DNA from: Poronia punctata
Lineage: Eukaryota > Ascomycota > Sordariomycetes > Xylariales > Xylariaceae
Assembly: GCA_022579005.1 (NCBI GenBank)
Contig: MU401514.1
Coordinates: 62,001 to 126,000 of the forward strand
DNA length: 64,000 bases
Reading direction: 5' to 3'
Shown here in pieces: positions 39,066-51,200 of this stretch. Below the pieces are notes generated by a model. It saw only the letters and a program-made list of their open reading frames with translations, searched no databases and had not been told where the DNA came from. The position numbers and the translations under genes were made by a program. Numbering within the stretch: position 1 is the stretch's first letter; each line of letters opens with the position of its first letter.

Positions 39066-39935
39066 ATTTGTTATTAGTGTCAGCCCGTCAAACAACCCCT
39101 ATGTCATACCTGAACAGACATGAATTTCTTGAAGTTTCTATACAAGATCTCATGAAGTTATTCCTGTTTTAGGAGATTCCAACCAAAAGTAAATCTACGA
39201 TAACGTGCCACGCTGTATTTATACCGAAATACAAGCAGACCGTGCAAACGCATCGTAAAATATTGCCTAATACTCTGCCGAAAAATAATGCATCGGTCAC
39301 GAACTTGGACGTTGGTCTTTGACATCATGCGATATCGGCCGTCCCCCTGGCGACCCTAGCAAATAAACCCGCGATGACTACCCTGGAGTTGTGGCCATAC
39401 TTGTACGAGAACTCGTATAAACGTGCATGTCTACCCTAGGTTAGATTATTCAAAGAGGGTACCATCTAGAGATTTCGGTTTCATATCTTGATTTCGGGTC
39501 GAGGACTCGTCTTCTAGTCATTCTCATAGGAACAATAGATGTTCGATAGCTATTACCACTCCGTCGGGGGTGTCCAGTGGTCCCACCATAACCCCCCATC
39601 CACATTTCGCATTGGCGACTGCTCACAGTCGTCGTGTGCTACTATCAGACTAGTTCGGCTTGATCATGGTGCCGAGTCCATTCATTGCAAGGCGGTCTGA
39701 CGATCTCCCGATTGTCCGCAGACCCCAATGACTTTCTTTTCTGCTGAGAAAATAAAACATGTCGAGATAGGATTGTAATTGTAGATGTAGATTTGCCTAT
39801 GATTAAATAAGAATGGTCTGTGCGTCATCTGTGTCGACCAACAAACACACCTTATCCCACAAAACCTTGATCGTACCTGCCACCTGCCTCCAACACATAA
39901 GCTCCGCAATTGCGACTCTATAGTAAAGAGTGCAC
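39066..39935. other. Intergenic upstream of the amidohydrolase
   Basis: Divergent 0.87 kb between the tRNA and the amidohydrolase gene. No gene or repeat seen. Confidence 0.6.
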
Positions 39936-41777
39936 ATGGCTTGGCTATATACCGTAGCCACCATAATTGGGCTCGGTAGCCTTGTCAGGTTCCGTCAAGA
40001 TGCTGCCGACTACCTTTTCGCCGAGACGCACTGCTACCAAGCAGTACGGACCAACGTCTTGGGGGACCGGGATGTAAACTGCTTTTCTGTGTCATCTACA
40101 GGGACATTCTCCATGGTCTTTACCGTGGACGCCGGCTCCAAACTCGCCGAGACGGCCCACAGCGGCTATGCTATGCCCGGGCTTTGGGACGGCCATGGAC
40201 ATTTGCTTCAATATGGTGAATTCCTCAATTCAGTCGACCTTTTCGGATCCAAAACCATGGATGATATCCGGGATCGCGTACACAGCTACGTAGATGAGCA
40301 TCCCGGCGCGGGTACCGCAGATGAATGGGTCAGGGGCGTCGGATGGGATCAGATGGCCCTGGGTGCTATGCCGACTGCTGTAAGTGTTGCTACAACTGTC
40401 GTGTTGGGACCGGAGAACGGCGGCCACTCTCCTTTTCGGAGCATGGAGAGCTAATGTACTACATAGGCAGATTTGGCGGCGGACGAGAAGCTAAAGGATC
40501 TGTATATCATGCTGGATCGCGTGGATGTACATTGCACTTGGGTGTCTCAGGCTGTCCTAGATTTACTGCCTGAGGATCTACCGGATGTCCCCGGTGGGGA
40601 AATAGTGAGAAACCCAGGAATGGGTGTTTTCTGTGACAATGCCATGGCCGCAGTCCTGGCGGTGTGGCCGAAGCCTGACAACAAGAAAAAGGCGGCGTAC
40701 GTGAAGAGCGCGATGAAGCAACTGAATCAGAACGGGCTTGTGGGGATGCACGATGCTGGTGTTAGTGCTGGCAACTTGGACCTCTACAAGGAATTGGCGG
40801 GAACTGAGGATTGGACGGTCAGGGTTTACGCCATGGCGGAATATTACGACCGAAACGCGTTTTGCCCTAACCCGGTCGAACGATTTAACGACGAAAATGG
40901 CTTTTTGAGTATACAAAGCGTCAAGTTATTTGCAGGTAAATTAACCCCGCCCAACCCCCTTATACTTTCTCGAGGATTGTTAACATCTGCTATTCCAGAT
41001 GGTGCCCTTGGTAGCTGGGGTAGTGCTCTGATCGATGATTATGCGGACCGGCCGGGTTTGTCAGGTTCCTTGCTCGTGAATGCCTCCGAATTAACCTACC
41101 GGGCCGTCTCGTGGGCCTCCAAGGGGTTCCAAGTAAATATACATGCGATCGGTGACCTAGCCAACCGCTATGCGATAGATGCTCACACGGCTGCCCTAAG
41201 ACTTCTTTGCCCTTGCGAGTCCCTTGCAGACTGTCAGGCCCGCCATCGCTTCCGCATCGAGCACGCGCAGATTATACACCAAGATGACCAGGCACGCATG
41301 CACGCTGTTGGCATCATTCCGTCTATCCAACCGACGCACGCCACGTCGGACATGGCGTACGCCGAACAGAGGCTGGGCAAAGAACGTACGGCTAAGGAGG
41401 CCTACCGCATGCGATCGGTTCTCGACATCAACCCCATACTCGGAAGTGACTTCCCCGTCGAGCCTTCCGATCCCTTCCAAGGAATCTACGCCGCCGTGAC
41501 TCGTAGGAGCCCTCATACTGGCCGAGGCACCGATGACTTCCCGGATGGCTGGTATCCCGAGGAGGCGTTGACTCTCGACCAGGCTATCCGGGGTTTCACA
41601 GAGGGGCCCGCCTATGGTGGTTTCACGGAAGGAAAGACGGGTGTTATTGCGCCCGGAGCATACGCGGACTGGATCGTTCTAGATAAGCCCCTCGACGAGA
41701 CTGACATTGAGGAGCTGCGCTCGCTCAAGGTTAGAGAGACCTGGGTTGGGGGGCGGAAGGTCTATAGTCGGGACTAA
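39936..41777 (+). CDS. Amidohydrolase family protein (YtcJ-like, amidohydro_3)
   Basis: Metal-dependent hydrolase of the TIM-barrel amidohydrolase superfamily, probably cleaving an amide or similar bond in a small molecule; the substrate is unknown. Three exons: 39936-40379, 40467-40935 and 40999-41777, giving 563 aa. Intron 1 joins MPTA to ADLAADEK. Intron 2 (63 nt) is a multiple of three without a stop, so the frame also reads through. Removing it restores VKLFADGALGS, the conserved family core, which shows it is a real intron. Metal ligands: HGH in LWDGHGHL, His in VNIHAIGD, His in RIEHAQ, and Asp in LGSDFPVEP. An N-terminal hydrophobic stretch (WLYTVATIIGLGSLV) suggests a signal peptide or anchor. 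Confidence 0.9.
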
Positions 41778-42391
41778 ATGCAGTTCTTTCTATACGGTAT
41801 TGGATATATAATTACTTGGGATTACATGTACCCAGGTGTATTTGTCTTTTAGTACCTCCTAGACTTTTAGATAGCATGTCATAGAATGCGATGATACCTA
41901 TTTGATCCGTACCCCTGCCTGCTTCCGGAAGTCTTATCGGTGTATTCACTGTCGATTATACAATACCGTTCCGTATACAATTAGCTATTTGCACTTGATT
42001 ATCAAAAAGTCATAGTTCAATAACTTGTTTAACAATCATCGCATGTCTCGGAGCTTTCAAGATGCCCATCAACTCTTGCCATGAGGTATCTGCTTTGAGC
42101 TCCAGTTGCAATCACTTGGTTGTCAGCTGATTGTAGCTGTTAACGGCCCGCTTTTGATAGTATTCCTGATTGTAGAGTGGATCACCAATTCGATGACGGA
42201 CGCGCCCGGAGCTTCGATCCTACGATTTTTGGGTACTGTGGTAATTCAAAGTGCAACCACATTGCTTATAGCTTCGCACATCGTTCCAGCCATGTGCAGG
42301 TAAGTAATTGGCCCATCCTATGCCAGATATGATTGTTAGTCGGAGCTAACCGAGCTATAGAAGTTCATGCACATAGTTGTCTTCTCTAATA
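41778..42391. other. Intergenic between the amidohydrolase and PPR genes
   Basis: About 0.6 kb in tandem orientation: terminator of the first gene and promoter of the second. A 65-codon hydrophobic frame (42106-42303) has no match and no good splice link into the PPR gene. No gene supported. Confidence 0.55.
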
Positions 42392-44910
42392 ATGCGGTCG
42401 CAGGTGACTCGCCATGTGTTGCGACGCCCGCCTGCCGTTCGGGGCGTCGCTACATTGAGCGTCGCCACCACTAACCCTCGACCTTGCCTTGCGTCTGCCA
42501 ACCGACCGACCGTCCACAGATACCCCATCGGTCCTCGAGGTAGCAGAATACCGCAGCGGAGGTTCCTCTTCAACCTTCTCCAGAAGCCCCCTCGCGTGCT
42601 AAAGGAGATCGAAGCTGAGCCCGGTTACGAGACACTGCTCACGTACAGAGCCGCCCAGAACAACAACCTGCGCCCACCTCCACTGTCAGATCTATCGAAA
42701 GCATGGCGGGACTTCTTCGGGTATAAATTCAAACACAGGCGCGTCGTCAACTCTACGCAGGCAGCTTGTGCCCAGGGTGTCCTAAATCACCTCTGCCGGC
42801 CCCTCAACGTCGACAACGCTGGTTTGGCCATTGGAGATCTCTTCCAGGCTTTGCGATGCCTGGAAAGACAGCCTAGAGATGATACGACACAACATCTGGA
42901 GCTTGCGAGGTCCTTATTCCGAGAAATACGAAGGAGAGAACTGGGCATCGAGGCTGGTAGATCTGACGCTATAGGGTCGAACTACCGTCTGAAGGACTCG
43001 CAGAGCCAGTTAAAACATGTGCACTCATTTTTAACTATCCTATCCAAGTATGGAAGAGCGCTCGAGGCGAGAGATATATACTTGAGCACACTTCCGGATT
43101 CGGGTCCAATCACAAGCAGCGACTCCGGACCTAGCCACAACTTGCTCCCTGTGGCCAGTGGTTTGGCGGCCGAGGGGCGTGAGGACGAGCTCCGACAACT
43201 GGCCCATAAAGTTCTCGATTCCGGAGTAATGTACGACCCGCGCGTACACCAAGTCATGACAAGCTTCTTCGCACAACAGAACAACTTCGAGGAAACAAAA
43301 TCATGGTGGTCTCGGCCAATCCGCGAAGGGTCATACCCACAGGCCCGAACATACTATGACGTGCTCCAGTTTTCCCTCCGAAACGATAAGGGAGACTGGG
43401 CAATGGAGATATACCAGGATCTCATATCTCGGCTGGAGTCGGGTGCATTCAAAGAACCCAAAGCTTACTGGGATGTTTCTTTCCAGTATGCATATCTCCT
43501 CCTAGGGAAAGGAATCGACCAGATCGAACATATGTTCAAGGTCGTTTCGGACCGTTCCAACTCGGCCAGGGGCCAACCCACTATTGGATCTATCAATGGC
43601 CTCGTCAGATGCGCCATTGATAAGGGCGACCCATACATGGCGGAGAGATTCATCTCCCTATCCGAGAAGCTGGGTTTCTCGCCGGATATGACTACATACA
43701 TCCTCCAGCTAGAGTACCGGCTTCGGGCTAACGACCTCGATGGGGCGTTTGCCTCCTTCCAGGGAATGCGACATCTAGACACTGATTCGAAAGAGAGGGA
43801 GATCCCTGCGCTCAATAGGCTTATCCGTGGATATTGCACTTCCGTCCGACCCGACTACGAAAAGATACTAGAAGTGACGAGCTATCTGGAGCAACGACAT
43901 GTGACTCTGGAACCGGAGACAGTGGTGGCGATATGCATGGCTTTCCTAAAGAACGATGAGATGTATGAAGTGATCGACACACTCTCGCTCCATACCGCGC
44001 ATTATAGCATAGCCGAGCGCCGCATGGTGCGGAAAGCCTTTGTAGAGTACTGTCTCGACAAGAAGAACAGCACAGCCCGAGTGTGGGACGCTTACGCGTT
44101 GCTTCGCCAGTTCTTCCCCGAGACGGAGAATGAGGATCGGGTGGCTATTATGGACGCCTTCTTCGATAGGCGACGTCCGGATATGGCTTGTCATGTCTTT
44201 GGCCACATGCGCTCGCACGAAAACATTGTGCACCGACCGACGGTGGATACATACGTCCGCTGTTTCGAGGGTCTCGGGAGATGTCCCGACACGACGAGCA
44301 TGAAGATGATCCACAATATGTCCAAGATGGACACCACTATTCAACCCGAGACGCGGTTATATAATGCCCTCATGATCGGGTATATCGCGTGCGACGAGGC
44401 TCATCGGGCGCTGGATTTCTGGAAAGAGATCACCACGTCGCCCGAAGGTCCATCATACGCCAGTTTGGAGATCGCCTTCCGCGCCTACGAAGTACAACCC
44501 TACGGCGACACGCCTGCCAAAGAACTCTGGGCCAGGATTATGAGGATGGATATCGATGTGCCGGACAACGTTTACACGGCCTATGTGACGACTTTGGCTG
44601 CCCATAGCCATCTACCCGAGGCAAAGGTGCTCATAGACGACCACGATAAGATTATTGGGAAGCGTCCCGACGCTTCAACGTGAGTTGTCCTCGAATTTTG
44701 TTGAAGTATGTACATGCGACTAACAGACCAATTTCTAGCTTTGCTTATATCTATAACGCTTTACCATCTAAAGAGATGAAGGACGATTTCGAGGCCTGGG
44801 CGCAACACGAATACCCTCCACTCTGGGAATCACTCACCAAAAAGCATCGCAGGAGGCCGGACGAGGATGGATTGTTGCAATTTAAAGTCTCGCGGCCGTG
44901 GAAAGCATGA
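42392..44910 (+). CDS. cia84: Mitochondrial PPR protein, probable complex I assembly factor CIA84
   Basis: Two exons: 42392-44679 and 44739-44910, giving 819 aa. The junction (AC/GTGAGT ... CTAAC ... CTAG/C) restores DASTFAYIYNALP. The N-terminus MRSQVTRHVLRRPPAVRGVA is Arg-rich without acidic residues, a good mitochondrial presequence. RRFLFNLLQKPPRVLKE followed by EPGYETLL resembles the start of Neurospora CIA84, the chaperone for the complex I membrane-arm intermediate; this match is from memory. Tandem helix-turn-helix units of PPR type follow, for example GSINGLVRCAIDKGDPYMAERF, MTTYILQLEYRLRANDLDGAF and LYNALMIGYIACDEAHRALDFW. If not CIA84, it is another fungal mitochondrial PPR protein acting on RNA or assembly. 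Confidence 0.75.
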
Positions 44911-45076
44911 AGGAAATGTTTTGTACAGTACATGTGTTTATACATATATTCTCGAAAGGGAAAAGGCCCTTGGATCTTTCTATATCTGTACATAAAGATG
45001 AAAAATGAAGCGGCAAAGGTACCATTTATCATACAACTTGAAGCCGAAGCCCCTCGCCCTTGATTCTTGCCTCATG

Positions 45077-45908
45077 TTATATTTTTGAAAAGCTGTAGTT
45101 TGGCTTTGACTGTTCTCTGGGCCGGTACATGGTTTTTTGGGTCCTCATGAGTATTTCCGGGTGGATGTGTACACTGGGGTGAATACCGAGACCAATAGCT
45201 CTCCTGATAGCCTTTGCCATCTTGCGCTGGTTAACCGGTCTCAGACCCGTCTCGGACGAATGCTTTATACGGCCATGTGGCGTTATGAATTCGGAAATCA
45301 TGGAGAAGTTCTAATGTGTGTCGAATTAGCGTCTCATCTAGGTCAATAATACCTCCCCGGCCTCTCCAATATTCTCCGTCTTGAAAACAAAACTAAACTA
45401 AACTAAAAACTCACCCTATACATATCCTTAGGCCTCAAACCCAAAGCATCGACACGATCGAAACCAGGTTTCCTCTGGCGAAACATCTGTCTGAGCTTAT
45501 CCATCTCGACACCGCTGATATCGCGAGGCGAGTAGACGTCGCCGGGTCTCCAGTTCCGCGTCATGTGCTTGATGTAGTCGTTCTGCTGGTACGAGTCGAA
45601 TACGTCCTTGTCGACTTGGCGCGTCTGTTTCCGGCCCGGCATCCGCTCGTATAGGTCCTGCGCGGCGGTTGTTGCGTTGTTGGGGTCTACGCCTAGGAGG
45701 TCGGAGGTTGGTTGGCGGACTGGGGTTTTTGAGGAAGGGTGGTTAGTTATTGAATTTCCTTTGTTTCTTTGAAGAGACTCGAATGGATGGTTGGATGGAT
45801 GAGCTTACGCGATTGCGAGGGGGTCGTGGTTAGAGGTGCCATCGCTGGCTTCGTGATAGAGGTAAGGCCCTGCCGCAGGGTGGTGAGCGTCGGTAACCGT
45901 GGAGGCAT
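45077..45908 (-). CDS. rsm18: Mitochondrial small-subunit ribosomal protein bS18m
   Basis: Three exons: 45908-45809, 45719-45415 and 45310-45077, giving 212 aa. Exon 1 encodes a presequence-like start (MPPRLPTLTTLRQGLTSITK) and joins to exon 2 in phase 1 after a CTAAC-branch intron. Exon 3 has the S18 signature FITPHGRIKHSSETGLRPVNQRK followed by a basic helix (AKAIRRAIGLG) that contacts 16S-type rRNA. The middle segment (DVYSPRDISGVEMDKLRQMF) is the fungal extension. The 3' end converges on the PPR gene with only 166 bp between stop codons, and the start is divergent from imp3 (403 bp). Confidence 0.92.
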
Positions 45909-46311
45909 CGTCGAGGTTTGTGAGCGGATGGGCTGTTGTGATCTGATGTGATGCTATACGTAGTTTGTTCGGCGAGCTTTAACTTTTGGATGTTCTTGAT
46001 GTCCCCAAGACCAATGCCAATGATCGGTTAATAGAATGTAGTGATAATAAGTGGGCTCTCGTGTTTTATGATTGGTCTATATCCTGGAGGAAGAGTGGGG
46101 CTGGATCACTGAACGTTGTTTTCTTATCCTTATCGCCGCCCATGCTGGTAATGCTAATTCTTGGTCGAGATTCAAGTCTGGCATATTGATGTATCATTCA
46201 TCAAACTTGCACTTTACATTAGTATAATCAACCGGTATTTCTATTTACTGGCGTTTGACTAGACGGCATTTTTTAATCTGTAGACTTGTCGTTAGACCGG
46301 AATCCGACAAG
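45909..46311. other. Divergent promoter region of rsm18 and imp3
   Basis: 403 bp between two start codons of opposite genes, one for the mitochondrial ribosome and one for cytosolic ribosome biogenesis. It probably acts as a shared bidirectional promoter. No clear element can be named by eye. Confidence 0.5.
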
Positions 46312-47480
46312 ATGGTCCGAAAACTCAAACATCACGAATCTAAACTGGTGAGCTTCCGTATGTTTAAGGTCACTTGTTGAAATATGTGCTAACGCTCAAT
46401 GCTAGTATGCAAAACTATACAACGGGGATATATGATATATATATACCTTGAAATTAAGCATAGGAAAGAGATGCTGACAGACGGGGTCTCAGGTTGAAAA
46501 AGACAGATTTTGTCACCTGGAAACAAGATCATGATCATCGCGATGCAGCAGTTATCCGAAGATGTACGTGATGTGATGTTGAAGCAGGTGTTGCTTTTAA
46601 GGGGTAATACTGATATGAGTACCAAGATATGATCCAGGATAGAGGGGATTATCAAAAGTGAGTTTTTGCCGAGCAAAGGATGTACCTTTCCATGTACGGG
46701 ATACTAATTGGGATGACCAGGTACAACAAACTATGCGGTGTGAGTAGAAAAGGCCAAGGCTATCTGCGATAAAAACAATGGTGTATATGATCCTAACACG
46801 GCTCTTTTAGTCTCTTCGGCAATTTGCTCATAGACTCTCACTTCTACCCCCTGAGAGTGCAACGCGGCAAAAGGTGTGTGCTTCCTTCCACAACCATACA
46901 TATCGCTAGCACCAGCAGTGACTAATAAATATAATATAGCATGAAAAACTCATGTTGGAGAAGCTTCATGATATGGGAATTCTCTCTTCAACCTCGAAGC
47001 TCTCCAACGTCGAGCATGGCGTCACAGTATCCGCGATGGTAATACCTCACTCACTGCACGGCCGCCTTTTAAGGTTACTAACAGTGATGGACTAGGCGAG
47101 AAGGAGACTTCCAGTTGTGATGACCCGTCTACGAATGGCAGAGACAATTCAAGCGTAAGTACCATATGCCCCGGAACGGCCTTTTAAAAGAAGGGGGTTA
47201 TTTACTGACAGCTGTTGACATGACTTTATAGTGCTACGAAGATGATAGAGCAAGGACATGTGCGGGTGGGTGTCGAGGTAAGCTTCTTTTTTCTCCGTAT
47301 ATACTACATATACACACCTTGCAAAGCAGCTAATTGGGCAAACTTGTTCAGACTATAACCGATCCCGCCTTCTTCGTCACGAGAAACCAGGAAGATCTGG
47401 TTACTTGGACGGCGGACAGCAAGATCAAACGCAACATCATGGCTTATCGGCAGAAGCTTGATGACTTTGAGCTTTTGTGA
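46312..47480 (+). CDS. imp3: U3 small nucleolar ribonucleoprotein Imp3
   Basis: S4-domain protein that anneals U3 snoRNA to pre-rRNA for 18S processing in the nucleolus. Nine small exons: 46312-46347, 46494-46563, 46627-46657, 46721-46739, 46811-46873, 46940-47038, 47096-47154, 47232-47277 and 47352-47480. They give 183 aa, the same length as the yeast protein. Translation starts [12 protein letters not shown], then [64 protein letters not shown], the S4 loop [11 protein letters not shown], then [16 protein letters not shown] and DDFELL. Junctions 2 to 8 are canonical GT-AG. Junction 1 is not: the donor GTGAGC follows CTG at 46347, but the acceptor CAG at 46492 leaves one extra G before TTG. 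See the separate finding. Confidence 0.9.
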
Positions 47481-48259
47481 GAAGGGTGGAAATTTGCGTT
47501 TACTTTGCACATGCAACGGAACATGAAAAGTAGAGGCGTTGAGGAGTTTTAGGCTGGCATTCGTTCCCTTGCAAATGATATTAAGATGGTAATGTGTTTG
47601 TAAACACTGAGACTCAACGTTATACCAAGTTTTTAGTGTAGGTGATAATGAATGTCATCTGGTCTTGATTTTCTGAACATCCCCGTTTTGTTGTTTTGCT
47701 TGGTGTTCCGAGCAGTTGTTACAGGCGTAGCGTCACCATACTGTATCGATGAGCATCGCTGGAGCAACTGCTACACCGGCTCTGAAATAATGGCACGCGT
47801 GGTTCTATACCGAACGAGGTACTTTGGAGTGTTTGAGAGGCTATTCGCAGCCCAATGTTTCTCGTACCGCGTCTGCCATTTGTAGTATGGGTCACGTGAT
47901 TGTAGCCATCAGCGCCTTCATCTTGTCGTTTCTGCAGTCCCACTTTTATAACCTTTGAAGATGTCAATGAGAAGTACAACCTACCGTACCTATAATAACA
48001 CGCGCTTACCTATACGTAGGTACGCATCCCTAGTCTACCTACCTAGTCTACCTACTACCTAGGTAGTTACACTTCTTTCTAAACCAGGCAGAAACGTCGC
48101 GCGCAGTGGCAATGAATAGAAACATTGTTTGCTCTCTGGTACGATCGAGGAGTGAGAAGCTCAATCCATGATAAAGGCAATGTGTGACATGACATGACAT
48201 GACATGACATGCCAATCAACTTTGTCACACGCGTTTTTGAAAAACCTCCACAACAAAAC
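47481..48259. promoter_or_regulatory. Promoter/leader region of the ERCC6L2-like gene with tandem ATG repeat
   Basis: About 0.8 kb. Contains CTACCTACCTAG-type repeats (48030-48065) and, just before the ORF, five copies of ACATG (48187-48211). The first three ATGs each open a two-codon frame ended by TGA (ATG ACA TGA). The fifth is in frame with the downstream ORF. Confidence 0.6.
48187..48211 (+). repeat. (ACATG)5 tandem repeat
   Basis: Pentanucleotide repeat placing ATG codons at 48189, 48194, 48199, 48204 and 48209, rotating through all three frames immediately 5' of the SNF2 ATPase coding sequence. Confidence 0.97.
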
Positions 48260-51200
48260 ATGGCTTCAGATTCAGTCATTGTCCTGGATGACAGTACAGC
48301 TTCCGAAGGATCTTCGAGTCCCGTCACGATGAAGAAGAGCAGACCTATAAAGCGCAAACTGAAACAAGAAGAGCCTGTAGAAATCGACGATTGGAGTGAC
48401 GAGTCGGATAATCGTGGCGCAGGCATAGGCGCGAAAAAGTTGAAGACGGGTGGAAAAGACAAGAAAAGATTTACCGCTACTCGTAGAGGCCGTCCACCAA
48501 AGAGACTCGCAGGGGATTCTCGGCGCAAAGATGATCGCGGCTCGGATATCGTTGCATCTGACGATCCGGCGGCGTCGTTGCCGACTTACTTCCGAAAGCG
48601 ACGGACGGCTTTCGACGATACTTATAAGACGCTTCATGAAGCTGGACTACGACTTCCGCCGGATTATTCGGAGGTTTATTTCTCCGATGATGAGAGGCTT
48701 GAAGAGCTTGATGAGAAACCTCAGTTCGATCCAGCTAGTGGGGTGAAGCCGTGTCAGCCATACAAAGATATCAATATTGGGGGCGGGCTCATACCAGCCT
48801 CGATTGCGCAGTATCTTCGCGACTATCAGATTCAAGGAGTAAGGTTTCTCCATGACCTGTTTGTGCATCAGCGGGGTGGTATTCTTGGTGATGATATGGG
48901 GCTGGGGAAGACCGTTCAGGTTGCTGCCTTCTTGACTGTCGCTTTTGGCAAGACGGGCGATAGTCGCGATGCGAAAAGGATGAGGAAATATCGTCGCGGG
49001 ACTAATGGTTGGTATCCGCGCGTTCTGATCGTCTGTCCCGGGTCATTGATTGAGAACTGGAAGAACGAGCTGGACAGATGGGGCTGGTGGGTTGTCGATC
49101 TCTTCCACGGCCCTAAACGTGGGGATGTGCTGGAGACGGCCAAGGCGGGGAGGTTGGAGGTCATGATCACGACGTACACGACGTATAAAAATAGTGCGAC
49201 TGAGGTCAACATGGTTCCTTGGGACGTCGTCATCGCCGACGAATGCCATTGTATCAAGGAGCCCACTGCCGGCGTCACTCAGTCGATGAACCTGGTCAAC
49301 TCCTTATGTAGGATCGGCTTGACCGGCACGGCTATTCAAAACAACTACGAGGAGCTTTGGGCCTTGTTAAACTGGACTAACCCGGGCCAGTTCGGCACCC
49401 GAGCAGATTGGCAGCGGATGGTCTGCCAGCCTCTTACGATTGGTCAGAGCCACGATGCCACGCTTCATCAGTTGAGTAAGGCGCGCACAACGGCGAAAAG
49501 GCTACGGGATAATCTACTTCCCAGGTTCTTCCTTCGCCGCTTGAAGAGTCTGATAGCGGATCAACTACCGAAGAAGACGGACAAGGTTGTCTTTTGCCCC
49601 TTATCAGACCTCCAGCGGGCAGCCTACGAGAATGTCGTCGACAGCGACATTGCCCAATTCGTGCTCGATTCTTTCGACAAGTGTCCGTGCAAGTCCGGTC
49701 ACACAAAAGGCGGTTGCTGCTTTCAAGTCAACGCGGACGGAGAGAAATGGGAGAAACTTGTCTTTCCTCTTATTATAGCGCTACAGAAGCTAGCGAATCA
49801 CTTCAACCTCTTAATGCCACAAAACCCCGACATGCCCGAGAAGTACAATAGAGAACTTAGGATCCTCCAAGCCGCAGCCCCGCGGGACTGGGAAGAACAT
49901 TACGCGAAACGCGACTCCATGCTTAACCTTGCCAATCCCGAATATTGCGGGAAGTGGAAAGTCCTCAAGAAACTCCTGGAATTCTGGCACAAGAACGGCG
50001 ACAAGGTCTTGGTTTTCTCCCACAGTGTGAGATTACTGACCATCTTGCAACAATTATTCAACAAGACATTGTACAACATCAGTTACCTCGACGGCTCATT
50101 ATCGTATGAAGAGCGTCAGGCAGTCGTCGACGACTTCAACTCCGACCCGAACCAATTCATATTCCTCATCTCAACCAAGGCGGGCGGAGTCGGGCTAAAC
50201 ATAACCTCGGCCAACAAAGTCGTCATCATGGATCCTCACTGGAACCCTAGCTACGACCTACAAGCACAGGACCGAGCATATCGTATCGGCCAGGTGCGCG
50301 ACGTCGACGTCTACCGGTTAATATCCGTCGGGACCATCGAAGAGATCACGTACGCGCGACAGATATACAAACAGCAACAAGCCAACATCGGCTACAACGC
50401 CTCCAACGAACGGCGCTACTTCAAGGGCGTGCAACACCAGAGCCATAACAAAGGCGAGTTGTTCGGCATCCGCAACTTGATAACCTACAACGGCGACCAC
50501 GGCGTCCTCCGCGACATTGTGAATAAAACCAACGTAGCTGAAGCCAGAGCGGGCGTCAAGATGATGGATATCGATATCAACGAAGTAGCACAAGCTACTG
50601 AACAAGACATCCCCATCATCAAGAAAGAACCAGACGACGAGACTGGCGGTTTAAAACAGCTTTCCGCAATCCTCACTGCCCAAAACGGCGTTGTTACGAA
50701 ACAACGACAAGGGGGAGGAGGAGGAGGAGGAGGCAAGGTCGCGAAAAGTGATCCTATCCAAGCCATCTTAGCCGGTGAAGGAGTGGAATATACTCACGAA
50801 AATTCAGAAGTCATCGGCTCGTCGAAAGTAGAAAATAAATTATCTCGCTTAGCGGAAAAGGCTACAACTGATGGAGGAGACATGGGTTTATTCCTGCAAA
50901 GTCAAGGGAGGAATTCTTCTGGTTCTTTCCATACGGTGTTTAACCCGCCCAAAGACGTCATGCGACGACAATTCTGTACGATGGCGAGGGAATTGGGGTT
51001 TGCGAACGCTACTGATTTCGCGCTTGCTGTTGAGGGAATGACGCAGGAACAGAGGAGGAATTGTCTGGATGCGTTTTATAAGAAACGGGCTGAGAGGCTT
51101 TTAGGCGAAGAAGAAGAAGAAGAAGAAGAAGAAGATGTCAAGGTGGAGAAGGAGGAGGAGGAGGAAAAGGAGGTGGTAATTAAGGCCGAGCCGGCTGTTG

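Noticed and set aside
38840..39067. 75-codon minus-strand frame
   Set aside because: It overlaps the tRNA-Leu(CAA) gene almost entirely; the translation is an artefact.
42106..42303. 65-codon hydrophobic frame before the PPR gene
   Set aside because: Could mimic a membrane protein, but it has no homologue I recognise and does not splice into the PPR gene, whose own ATG gives a good presequence.
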